NCBI GenBank assembly: GCA_002305275.1
Contig: DBQO01000028.1
Coordinates: 1 to 64,000 of the forward strand
Length of the DNA stretch: 64,000 nucleotides
From: Bacteroidales bacterium UBA1392
GTDB lineage: Bacteria > Bacteroidota > Bacteroidia > Bacteroidales > UBA932
Reading direction: 5' to 3'
Numbering within the stretch: the first letter of the stretch is position 1; each line of letters starts with the position of its first letter. The notes beneath the pieces were generated by a model. The model saw only the letters and a program-made list of their open reading frames with translations. It made no database searches and was not told the DNA's origin. Below are positions 7,825 through 16,068 of the stretch, in pieces. The position numbers were made by a program, and so were the translations under genes.

Positions 7825-8835
7825 ATGGATTGTGCTATAGTCATACTTAATTGGAATGGTCGGAATTATCTTGAAAGGTATATTCCGACCCTTCTTAATT
7901 GTATGACAGGTGATCATTGTTTTGTGGTTGTGGCAGACAACGGTTCGGAAGATGGATCCGTGGAGTGGCTAAAAAATAATCATCCTGACATACGAGTCAT
8001 AGAGTTTGATCGCAATTGGGGCTTTACGGGTGGCTACAATCGTGCCCTGGCCGAAATTGAGGCCGATTATTATGTGTTGCTCAACTCAGATGTCGAGGTA
8101 ACTCCCGGCTGGGCAGATACCCTTCTTTCCTTCATGGAGGAGCACCCCGAGGTAGGTGTGTGTCAACCGAAGGTACTTTCAGTGGCAGACAAAGACTCTT
8201 TCGAATATGCCGGTGCAGCAGGAGGCTTTTTAGATAAATACGGATATCCATTTTGCAGGGGACGCATCCTTTCCAATATAGAGAAGGATTACGGACAATA
8301 TGACCAGCCGAAAGAGGTATTCTGGGCTACCGGTGCCTGTCTGATGATCAGATCTTCTCTTTATCACCATCTAGGTGGTCTGGATGAACTGTTTTTTGCC
8401 CACATGGAGGAGATAGACCTCTGCTGGCGAGCAAAACTGTTAGGGTATGAGGTATGGGCTATCCCTTCCTCAAAAGTCTACCATGTCGGCGGTGGTACTC
8501 TTCCCAATGAATCTCCCCACAAGCTCTATCTTAATTACCGCAACAGTCTCCTGATGCTATGGAAAAACCTTCCCGAAAAGATTCGCCGGAGGAGAATGTT
8601 AGTTCGTAAATGTCTTGACGGAGTTTCTGCCTTTATATATCTCATTACCGGCAAAATTGAAAATTTAAAGGCCGTATGGCGAGCTCATCGTGATTATTAC
8701 CGAATGAAACGCGAGCTTGACCCTTCTCCATTTTCTGAAGAGATCAACAATAAGGGCTATTACCCTTATAGCATAGTGCTGCAATTTTACCTCTCGCGTG
8801 GAAAAATCACTTTTGACAAGCTCAAAAATCTCTAA
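7825..8835 (+). CDS. Family 2 glycosyltransferase
   Basis: A 336-residue GT-A fold glycosyltransferase of family GT2. The nucleotide-sugar binding start (CAIVILNWNGRNYLERYI), VVADNGSEDGS (D38) and the metal-binding DxD-like LLNSDVEVTPGW (D89) are visible, followed by the acceptor-side ED-like motif in HMEEIDLCWRAKLLGY. It resembles rhamnosyl/glucosyl transferases of surface polysaccharide assembly; the donor and acceptor are unknown. It starts 17 bases after the DUF6515 gene, so the two may be co-transcribed. Its 3' end faces the LysR-like gene with a 9-base gap. Confidence 0.9.
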   Translation: MDCAIVILNWNGRNYLERYIPTLLNCMTGDHCFVVVADNGSEDGSVEWLKNNHPDIRVIEFDRNWGFTGGYNRALAEIEADYYVLLNSDVEVTPGWADTLLSFMEEHPEVGVCQPKVLSVADKDSFEYAGAAGGFLDKYGYPFCRGRILSNIEKDYGQYDQPKEVFWATGACLMIRSSLYHHLGGLDELFFAHMEEIDLCWRAKLLGYEVWAIPSSKVYHVGGGTLPNESPHKLYLNYRNSLLMLWKNLPEKIRRRRMLVRKCLDGVSAFIYLITGKIENLKAVWRAHRDYYRMKRELDPSPFSEEINNKGYYPYSIVLQFYLSRGKITFDKLKNL

Positions 8836-8844
8836 AGTACTCCA

Positions 8845-9096
8845 TCAATCTTTGATTGTCTCGATAGATTGGTATAGCGCAAGTATTTTATCAGCTATTT
8901 CCAGTAGTTCTTCACCCTTTTTCGTCAGAACGAGGGTCTGGCTTATTCTTAGAAACAATGCTCCGCCAAGCTCTTTTTCGAGTAAAGCAATATGTTTGGA
9001 AACAGCCGGTTGGGATATGCCGAGAATCTTTGCCGTCTTTACAAAACTCAACTGACGGGCAGCTACGGCAAACACTTGCAATCTTTTGTCTATCAT
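8845..9096 (-). CDS. Stand-alone LysR-type helix-turn-helix protein
   Basis: An 83-residue protein consisting only of the winged helix-turn-helix and linker helix of LysR-type regulators (VAARQLSFVKTAKILGISQPAVSKHIALLEKELG). The roughly 200-residue effector-binding domain is absent; the frame ends with a proper TGA, and the remaining sequence downstream is the opposite-strand glycosyltransferase, so no remnant of an effector domain is seen. It may be a constitutive DNA-binding dimer or a truncated regulator. A minus-strand TAAATTTG box (9104-9111) sits only 7 bases before the ATG, which would give an almost leaderless transcript. The divergent M16 peptidase gene is a possible target. Confidence 0.75.
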   Translation of the reverse strand: MIDKRLQVFAVAARQLSFVKTAKILGISQPAVSKHIALLEKELGGALFLRISQTLVLTKKGEELLEIADKILALYQSIETIKD

Positions 9097-9178
9097 AATG
9101 GCACAAATTTAGCAAAAATGAATAAATTTGTAAGATTTAGTTCAATTTTAAAAAACACAATTATAATATTTACCTAAA

Positions 9179-11989
9179 ATGAGAAATTTAATTTCAATGA
9201 TTCTGTCACTCTTTGTGACATTTATTTCTTTCGCACAGGTCAATCCGCAGGGCCTCATTGAGAGAGACCCTTCCGTGAGATACGGCAAGTTTGATAATGG
9301 ATTGACCTATTATATAAAACACAATGATAAGCCCGCTGAAAGAGCTGACTACTATCTTTTTACCAATGTGGGTGCAATCCAGGAGACTCCTGCCCAAAAT
9401 GGCCTTGCTCACTTCCTTGAGCACATGGCGCTCAACGGCACTAAGAATCTCCCCGGCAAGATGATGATCAATTATTTCGAGAGTATCGGAGCAAGTTTCG
9501 GTGCAAATATCAATGCTTCCACAGGAGTGGAGCAAACAATGTATATGCTCAACAACATTCCTACCACAAGGGAAGGCATTATTGACACAGCACTGCTTAT
9601 AATGCACGACTATTCTGCCTTTGTAACAAATGATCCGGTCGAAATAGATAAGGAGCGGGGCGTAATCATAGAGGAGTGGCGTACACGCCGCACCGCCGAG
9701 TGGAGAAGTACCGAGAAGGCTTGGGAGCATCTCTATAAAGGATCAAAGTATGCCACCTGTAATATCATCGGTACCAAGGAAAATCTCGAAACCTTCCCCG
9801 CAAGCGAACTCCAGGATTTCTATCACACCTGGTACCGTCCGGACCTTCAGGCAGTGGTTGTAGTTGGAGACATCGACCCGGAAGTGATTGAGGCGAAGCT
9901 GAGGGCGCTTTTTGAGGATATTCCCGCACGAGAGAATCCCAAACCCAAGGAGGAGATATTCCTTCCGGAAAATGAAGAACCCATAGTGGGTATTATCACC
10001 GATCCCGAAGAGAGAGTGAGTCAGGTGCAGTTTGTGGTAAAATACCCCCTTCTGACTCCGAGGATGGCACGCCAGTATGGTGCAGGCTTTATGAATGACC
10101 TTGCCGTAGATTTGGTAAATGCTGTTTTTTCCGAGAGATTTGATGATATTAGAAAGAAGGCCGACGCTCCATTCTTTGCCGGCTTCGCTGCATTTACGAA
10201 TCTGATCACCACTTCGGATGCATTTATGGCAAACGTGGTCTTCTCTGATGGCGAGTCTTTAAATGCATTTGAGGCAGCTTTGATTGAAATAGAGAAGGCT
10301 AAAAGGTTCGGATTTACGGAGGGTGAACTCGAGCGTGCAAAGACCAATATGATTGCAAATGCCGAAAGAGCTACTTCCAATGCTGAAAGTCGTAAGAATG
10401 GTGAATATGTACGGGATTATATGTCTGACTTCTTCCAGGGTTGGCCTTTTATGACTCCTGCATATAAAGAAGAGCAGATAAAAGGTTATCTTCCATTTCT
10501 TTCCATAGATGTGATCAATGCGTTCCTCAAGAGTATCTCTTATGATAAAAATGCAGTGGTTCTCTATCTGGCTCCTGAACGTGAGGGTCTTGTGCACCCG
10601 AAAGAGCAGGATTTCGTAGCTATCATGGAAAAGGTGAAGAGTGCTGAAATGGAGTCTGATATTAAGGAAGAGGAGTTTGGAGAGCTGGTAGATTCAGCGC
10701 TTCTTTTAGGCAGTAAAGTGAAACAAGAGAAAGAGGGTCTTTTCAATTCTACTGTATGGAGACTTGAGAATGGTATCAATGTCGTTGTAAGACCTTCGGA
10801 TTATAAAAAGGAAGAGGTAACGTTCCGTCTACAGGTGCCCGGTGGAAAATCTTTGATTGCAGAGTCGGAACTTCCTTCACTTGATGACAATATGTTGGTT
10901 TTATATGGCAATTTGTCAGGCGTCTCTCATTTTCCCTCAACTATTTTGAGTAAGATGCTTACCGGTAAAATAGTCTCCGAGTCACCCTTCATCGGTGATG
11001 AATTCCACGGAATAACCGGTCAAAGTTCACCAAAGGATTTCGAGACACTCATGCAATTGGTCTATCTGCAGGTGACTGAGCCAAGGTTTGTTGCGGAAGA
11101 GATTGCCCCTGCATTTGCCCAGATGAATGCCATAGTGCCTAATCTTTCCAAACAGCCCAACTTCATCTTCGGGGATGCATACATGAAGACTGCTTACGGA
11201 AATAACCCTCGCAAACAGTTGATCTCAATGGACATGGTAAGCAAAATGTCCGTGACGTCACTTGAACAATCCTACAAGACCCTATTCTCCAATATGGCAG
11301 GTGCCAGCGTATATATCACAGGCAATGTAGACCTTGAGACCATCAAGCCTTTGGTAGAGAAATATATCGGTTCTCTCCCCGCTATCGGTGGGGGAAGCGC
11401 ATATATCGATCACAATATCCAAGTTGTGCCAGGTAAAGTTGAGAATGTTTTCAATGCCCCTATGACTACTCCAAAGAGTACCGTATTGCTGATATATAGC
11501 GGTGATGTAAAATATGATCTTGAAAACGTGCTTACAATGCAGGCCTTCCGTTATGTTCTCGATCTGGTTTATACCGAAACTATCAGGGAAGAGGAGGGTG
11601 CAACTTATGGTGTGGGCACACAGGGTTCCGTTTCAGCAATACCTCAAAACAGGGGTGAGATGCTCATTCAGTTTGATACGGATCCCGCCAGGGCTGAAGA
11701 TATGATCAAATTGGCAATTAAAGGTGTTGAGGATCTGGCAAATAATGGTCCCAGTGAAGAGCAGATGGTAAAAGTAAGGGAGAATTTCCTCAAAAATGTC
11801 TCCGAATCCCGTATCAACAACAGTTATTGGTCAAACAACCTGCGTCAGTTTGATCTTACAGGTGTGGACCTAGATACTGAGCGCGAAGCAGTAATCAATT
11901 CCCTCACCTCTGAAAAGGTGAAGAATTTTGTTGCGGACTTCATCGGCCAAGGCAACTTTGTCAAGATTGTGATGAACCCCGAGGAGTAG
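9179..11989 (+). CDS. Secreted M16-family zinc metallopeptidase (pitrilysin/insulinase type)
   Basis: A 936-residue two-lobed M16 peptidase with a signal peptide (MRNLISMILSLFVTFISFAQ). The inverted zinc motif HxxEH is HFLEH at residues 78-82, with the distal ligand E165 in GVIIEEWR. The second M16 repeat (about 540-936) lacks the motif, as expected for the inactive half, and contains the R/Y substrate-binding region (REEEGATYGVG). Such proteins degrade peptides in the periplasm or at the surface of Bacteroidota. The next sequence downstream is a 7-bp satellite rather than a terminator. Confidence 0.92.
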   Translation: MRNLISMILSLFVTFISFAQVNPQGLIERDPSVRYGKFDNGLTYYIKHNDKPAERADYYLFTNVGAIQETPAQNGLAHFLEHMALNGTKNLPGKMMINYFESIGASFGANINASTGVEQTMYMLNNIPTTREGIIDTALLIMHDYSAFVTNDPVEIDKERGVIIEEWRTRRTAEWRSTEKAWEHLYKGSKYATCNIIGTKENLETFPASELQDFYHTWYRPDLQAVVVVGDIDPEVIEAKLRALFEDIPARENPKPKEEIFLPENEEPIVGIITDPEERVSQVQFVVKYPLLTPRMARQYGAGFMNDLAVDLVNAVFSERFDDIRKKADAPFFAGFAAFTNLITTSDAFMANVVFSDGESLNAFEAALIEIEKAKRFGFTEGELERAKTNMIANAERATSNAESRKNGEYVRDYMSDFFQGWPFMTPAYKEEQIKGYLPFLSIDVINAFLKSISYDKNAVVLYLAPEREGLVHPKEQDFVAIMEKVKSAEMESDIKEEEFGELVDSALLLGSKVKQEKEGLFNSTVWRLENGINVVVRPSDYKKEEVTFRLQVPGGKSLIAESELPSLDDNMLVLYGNLSGVSHFPSTILSKMLTGKIVSESPFIGDEFHGITGQSSPKDFETLMQLVYLQVTEPRFVAEEIAPAFAQMNAIVPNLSKQPNFIFGDAYMKTAYGNNPRKQLISMDMVSKMSVTSLEQSYKTLFSNMAGASVYITGNVDLETIKPLVEKYIGSLPAIGGGSAYIDHNIQVVPGKVENVFNAPMTTPKSTVLLIYSGDVKYDLENVLTMQAFRYVLDLVYTETIREEEGATYGVGTQGSVSAIPQNRGEMLIQFDTDPARAEDMIKLAIKGVEDLANNGPSEEQMVKVRENFLKNVSESRINNSYWSNNLRQFDLTGVDLDTEREAVINSLTSEKVKNFVADFIGQGNFVKIVMNPEE

Positions 11990-11993
11990 CCAT

Positions 11994-12160
11994 TGGCGAT
12001 TGGCTGTTGGCCGTTGGCTATTGCTAATGGCCAATGGCTAAAGGCTAAAGGCCAAAGGCTAATGGCTAAAGGCTAAAGGCCAAAGGCTAATGGCTAATGG
12101 CTAAAGGCCAAAGGCTAATGGCTAATGGCTAAAGGCTAAAGGCTACAGACCAATTGCTAA
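11994..12160. repeat. Heptanucleotide satellite (about 24 units)
   Basis: The whole gap between the M16 gene and the DUF2147 gene is a 7-bp tandem repeat with units such as TGGCTAA, AGGCTAA and AGGCCAA; one unit has lost a base. The left end is more degenerate (TGGCGAT, TGGCTGT, TGGCCGT) than the centre. This is a DNA satellite, not a CRISPR array: there are no spacers. Related period-7 DNA occurs at 21591-21618, 34187-34287 and 39843-39900. Confidence 0.92.
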
Positions 12161-12176
12161 GCAGGGTAGAGGGAAT

Positions 12177-12581
12177 ATGAATCTGCGACTTTTCTTAAGG
12201 CTCTTATCGGTGGTTTTGGCGTTAGTCCTGACTCTGCCCTATATCACTTATGGTCAGGATCTGGCAGAAAATAGGATACTCGGTATATGGATGGACGAAA
12301 AGGGCGAAACCAGGTCTGAGTTTTATCGCAATGATGACGGAACTTTCGGTGCGAAAGTCCTCTGGCATGTGAATCCTAAAAAGCAGGACCGCGTCAATCT
12401 TGTCTTCATTAAGGATATGCACTACAACCCTTCCGACAGTACCTGGAGAACATCTTATATGTACTCACCCGACCATCGATTGGTAGCAAGGGGTACTCTT
12501 TGGATAAAGGATGGTCTCCTTTATGTCAATGGTCGCAAATTCGGTATCTCTGCCACCCGCCGCTTTTTTCGCATAGAATAG
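12177..12581 (+). CDS. Secreted DUF2147 family protein
   Basis: A 134-residue protein with a signal peptide (about residues 1-26, ending YITYGQ) and a DUF2147 beta-barrel: ILGIWMDEKGETRSEFYR at the start, FGAKVLWH in the middle and a Trp/Tyr-rich end (GTLWIKDGLLYVNGRKF). The family is found in the periplasm of many Bacteroidota and Proteobacteria; the binding partner is unknown. Its start follows the heptanucleotide satellite by 16 bases, so the repeats form most of its upstream region. Confidence 0.85.
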   Translation: MNLRLFLRLLSVVLALVLTLPYITYGQDLAENRILGIWMDEKGETRSEFYRNDDGTFGAKVLWHVNPKKQDRVNLVFIKDMHYNPSDSTWRTSYMYSPDHRLVARGTLWIKDGLLYVNGRKFGISATRRFFRIE

Positions 12582-12618
12582 TTGTATTCGCAGGAATTCC
12601 GATAGGACAGATATTTTT

Positions 12619-13272
12619 TCAGACAAAACCGTCCAACAAACTTAGACGGGATCCGTGAATTTCCGGAACGGAGGTTTCTGCAATAAGTTGTCCGGCATTT
12701 TTGGGAGTAATCCCGGCTCCTGCCATTATCAATGTACCGCTGCCTATACTCATTTTTACCATACTGGCAATAGTCTCGCGCCCTTCAAATGCCGACTCTG
12801 CTCCTCCCGAAGTCAGCACGCGATCTGCCCCAAGATCAATTACTCTATCCAATGCCTTAAAGATATCTCTTGAACGATCGATCGCACGATGAAATGTAAT
12901 CGAAAGGGCGTATTGGCGCGCGGCGGCGAACATTTCCCGGCAAGCGCCCTGCTCTATGGAGCGATCACGCGACAGAGCGCCGATCACCACACCATCTACC
13001 ACCTTTCCTTCCTCTGTAATTAAAGAGCCGCAGAACTCGATATCCCGCAGAATACGGGAAATTTCTGCAGCAGAATAGTAGAAATCCCCTCCACGCGGTC
13101 TTATCAGTACATGAAGGCCGATATTCAACTGCGTACGCGCCTGCTCTATCTCATCGTAAGCAGGCGTTATGCCTCCTACAGAGAGGTCATTGCAAAGTTC
13201 TACTCTAAGAGCTCCTTTCTCCTGCGCTTTAAGCGCAATATCTATATTTTCCGAACAAATTTCTATGAGCAT
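12619..13272 (-). CDS. cutC: CutC family protein
   Basis: A 217-residue TIM-barrel protein of the CutC family (MLIEICSENIDIALKAQ at the start, HVLIRPRGGDFYYS near residue 75, ITFHRAIDRS near 130, RVLTSGGAESA near 150). CutC was linked to copper tolerance in E. coli, but a direct role in copper binding is doubtful for most members. I choose the ATG at 13272 rather than the one 18 bases upstream because the family begins at LEICSE-like sequence and because the -7 box TATATTTG (13277-13284) lies between them; transcription would then start at or next to the ATG. It is convergent with the DUF2147 gene. Confidence 0.9.
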   Translation of the reverse strand: MLIEICSENIDIALKAQEKGALRVELCNDLSVGGITPAYDEIEQARTQLNIGLHVLIRPRGGDFYYSAAEISRILRDIEFCGSLITEEGKVVDGVVIGALSRDRSIEQGACREMFAAARQYALSITFHRAIDRSRDIFKALDRVIDLGADRVLTSGGAESAFEGRETIASMVKMSIGSGTLIMAGAGITPKNAGQLIAETSVPEIHGSRLSLLDGFV

Positions 13273-13388
13273 GGTACAAATATAGGTCAATTTTCGTAAA
13301 TTGCAGAGTTATGTTAAAGGCGTGTTTCTGCAAAAGCTGAAAAAAGAGAGCGCCGGATCATAATTACCGAAAACTTAAATACTGCAAT

Positions 13389-15986
13389 ATGAAAATCCTC
13401 AGTACAATTATCAAAGCAACGATTGTTGCCGTTACCGCAATAATACTTACCTTCTGTACCTCTCCTGAAGTTCGTTTACAGGCTCTCACCGAGCGTGACC
13501 TTACAGAAAAGTTGGATTTGCTGGGATACCACCCGGATTTTAAAACTCTGATGGAACTCTGTGCAACCGACCAGGAGCGTAATGCCATAAAATTCCTCTA
13601 CGCATATATGCCGCTTGGCGATATTGCCGATTATGACCCGGAACTATATATAGAGGGTGTCAGAAGTGCTTTTAAAGCTCGTGAAGAGATGCCTTGGGGC
13701 AGAACTGTACCTGATCTTCTCTTCAGGCACTATGTCCTCCCGCTCAGAGTCAACAATGAGAATCTCGATTCGGCGAGGAGCGTTTTTTACCGCGAACTTA
13801 AGCCGAGAGTGGAGGGACTATCAATGTACGATGCAGTGCTTGAAGTCAACCACTGGTGTCATGAAAAGGTGACATACACTCCGAGTGATGCCCGTACTTC
13901 AGCTCCACTGGCAACAATGCGTACCGCATACGGTCGTTGCGGTGAGGAGTCCACCTTTACCGTTACCGCTCTACGTGCCGTGGGGATCCCGGCGAGGCAG
14001 GTTTATACTCCGCGTTGGGCCCATACCGATGACAATCATGCATGGGTTGAGGCCTGGGTGGATGGCGGGTGGCACTATCTTGGAGCTTGCGAGCCGGAAG
14101 CCCGTCTGGACGTAGCTTGGTTTAGTTCTACTGCCCTGCGCGCTCTGCTGATGCATAATCGCACTTTTGGACGCTATTCCGGCAGCGAGGATGTGATACA
14201 GCATACCGATTGCTTTACAGAGATCAATGTGACTGCAAACTATACTGAGACAGAGCGTTTGGCTGTATGTGTAAAGGATTTGTCCGGTGCTGCGGTACAG
14301 GATGCCCTGGTAGAGTTTAAGATATACAACTACGCAGAGTTTTACAGTGCGATAAAAGTCCTCTCCGATGCCCGTGGATGCGCCTCGGCAGTTCTCGGCA
14401 AGGGAGATGTACTGGTGTGGGCCTCCAAAGATGGTGCTTATGGATATGTCAGGGCGCGTGCGGGGGAAAAGGAGAGTGAAGTGACAATCATGCTTGATCA
14501 TAAGATAGGGGATGTTTTTGAAGATGAAGTGGATATTGTACCTCCGGCTGAAGGGGATGTTCCTGTCGTGATATCTCTCGAAGAGAAAGCAGCCAACGAT
14601 CTGCGTCATTCCTATGAGGATTCCCTTCGCAACAGTTATGTCTCTACCTTTGTCAAGCCTTCGGCCAATGATCCCGAAAATAGCTTTTTTGTGGCATCCA
14701 GAGGCAATTGGAGGGAAATCTACTCCTATCTGGAGCAGATTAAATCGGGTAGTAAACCCCGTTATCGCGACGGTTTGCGTTTACTGAACCTCATTAGTGA
14801 AAAAGACCTGCGTGATACGCCTGCTGACGTACTTCTCGATCACCTGAATAACTTCTCAGGAGTGGAGGGAATGTATCCGCAGCAGCAGGAGATATGGTAT
14901 CGTTACGTGTTAAATCCCCGGATTGGCAATGAATTGCTTAAGAGCTGGAGAAGAGAATTCCGGACCATCGAACTCTCATTTACTCTGAGTTCGGGCAGGG
15001 ATATTGCCGCTTATGTGCGAAATAACATAAAGGTTCTGGATCGCTATAATCCCCAGCGCATCCCAATTACTCCCCTGGGAGTACATTCCCTGAAAGCTGC
15101 CGATGCTTTATCTAGGGATTGTTATTTCGTGGCTCTCTGTCGCGCTCTTAACATCCCTGCAAGGATAGAGGAGATAAGTGGCAAGGTGCAGTACTATGAT
15201 TCCGGATATTGGATAGATGCGGCTGCTGAGCTCTCTTCTGAAATTGTGGGTGAGCCTGAGGCTAAGAGGCCTTCCGGCTTCTTAATGATACAAGATAGTC
15301 CTCTTGACAATATTGACGATCCCAAATTTGAATCACATTTTACCATAGCTTTACTTGCAGACGGTCGTATAAATACTCTGAATTTCCGTGATAAAGAGGG
15401 TATAGAGGGGACAATGAGTGTACGAAATGTCTTCAAAGAGCCGGTAGAGCTGGATTGTGGCAGCTATTTGATGACCACGGGTACGCGAATGGCCAGCGGT
15501 AAGGTTCTCTCCAAAATGCATTTCTTTAATATAGAGGAGGGTGGTACGACTACCATCGATCTTCGTTTAAGGGAAGATGATGACGATTTGCAGGTGCTTG
15601 GCAGTTTTTACGCTGATCCTTTGTTGCCGTTAACCGGCAGGGGAATCTATATTCTTGCATTTGTAAGGCCCTCCCATGAACCAAGTGACCATATTATTCG
15701 TGCACTCTTTGCTCACGATTGGAGCATCCCTGTGATATTATTTTTTAAGTCTGAATGGGAAATGTCCCGATTAAATATGGATATGTTTCCTCAGATACCT
15801 CATAAGGTCTCCTTTGCCACCGATGACAACAACATTTTGACAGCCATTTGCGATGCGATGAAACTGGACCCCAGGCATCTCAAAATGCCTTTTGTGGTGA
15901 TGGCGGATAGCTTCGGAAGAATTTTCCTGACCTACGACGGCTACTCGACCACCCTACTTGATCAGCTTTTAAAAGCAGAGCGGTAG
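13389..15986 (+). CDS. Transglutaminase-like lipoprotein with thioredoxin-like C-terminus
   Basis: An 865-residue exported protein with a hydrophobic N-terminus ending in a possible lipobox (LTFC, C23; Phe at -1 is atypical). Residues about 150-240 are a transglutaminase-like core with C184 (YGRCGEESTF) and H217 (DDNHAWVEAWVDGGW); the usual third-residue Asp context is replaced by GACEPEARLD. A second, weaker unit appears near residues 560-615 (DCYFVALCRALNIPAR, YYDSGYWIDA). The last 130 residues look like a thioredoxin fold without CxxC. Transglutaminase-like proteins of this kind may cleave or cross-link peptides or glycopeptides; the substrate is unknown. Monocistronic. Confidence 0.8.
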   Translation: MKILSTIIKATIVAVTAIILTFCTSPEVRLQALTERDLTEKLDLLGYHPDFKTLMELCATDQERNAIKFLYAYMPLGDIADYDPELYIEGVRSAFKAREEMPWGRTVPDLLFRHYVLPLRVNNENLDSARSVFYRELKPRVEGLSMYDAVLEVNHWCHEKVTYTPSDARTSAPLATMRTAYGRCGEESTFTVTALRAVGIPARQVYTPRWAHTDDNHAWVEAWVDGGWHYLGACEPEARLDVAWFSSTALRALLMHNRTFGRYSGSEDVIQHTDCFTEINVTANYTETERLAVCVKDLSGAAVQDALVEFKIYNYAEFYSAIKVLSDARGCASAVLGKGDVLVWASKDGAYGYVRARAGEKESEVTIMLDHKIGDVFEDEVDIVPPAEGDVPVVISLEEKAANDLRHSYEDSLRNSYVSTFVKPSANDPENSFFVASRGNWREIYSYLEQIKSGSKPRYRDGLRLLNLISEKDLRDTPADVLLDHLNNFSGVEGMYPQQQEIWYRYVLNPRIGNELLKSWRREFRTIELSFTLSSGRDIAAYVRNNIKVLDRYNPQRIPITPLGVHSLKAADALSRDCYFVALCRALNIPARIEEISGKVQYYDSGYWIDAAAELSSEIVGEPEAKRPSGFLMIQDSPLDNIDDPKFESHFTIALLADGRINTLNFRDKEGIEGTMSVRNVFKEPVELDCGSYLMTTGTRMASGKVLSKMHFFNIEEGGTTTIDLRLREDDDDLQVLGSFYADPLLPLTGRGIYILAFVRPSHEPSDHIIRALFAHDWSIPVILFFKSEWEMSRLNMDMFPQIPHKVSFATDDNNILTAICDAMKLDPRHLKMPFVVMADSFGRIFLTYDGYSTTLLDQLLKAER

Positions 15987-16018
15987 TGTTACGGGTTACT
16001 TATAGGTTGTAACAAAAA

Positions 16019-16045
16019 CCCCGAAAGTTTTTTTGGCTTTCGGGG
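16019..16045. terminator. Bidirectional terminator
   Basis: CCCCGAAAG (16019-16027) and CTTTCGGGG (16037-16045) pair perfectly around a 9-base loop between two convergent genes. Read leftward, the stem is followed by TTTTTGTT, a good U-tract for the beta-helix gene; rightward it can also stop the transglutaminase-like transcript. Confidence 0.85.
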
Positions 16046-16068
16046 CTTAAATTGCTTATTTATTCTGT

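Noticed and set aside
11994..12160. CRISPR array
   Set aside because: Units are 7 bases and contiguous, with no spacers; no cas genes in the window.
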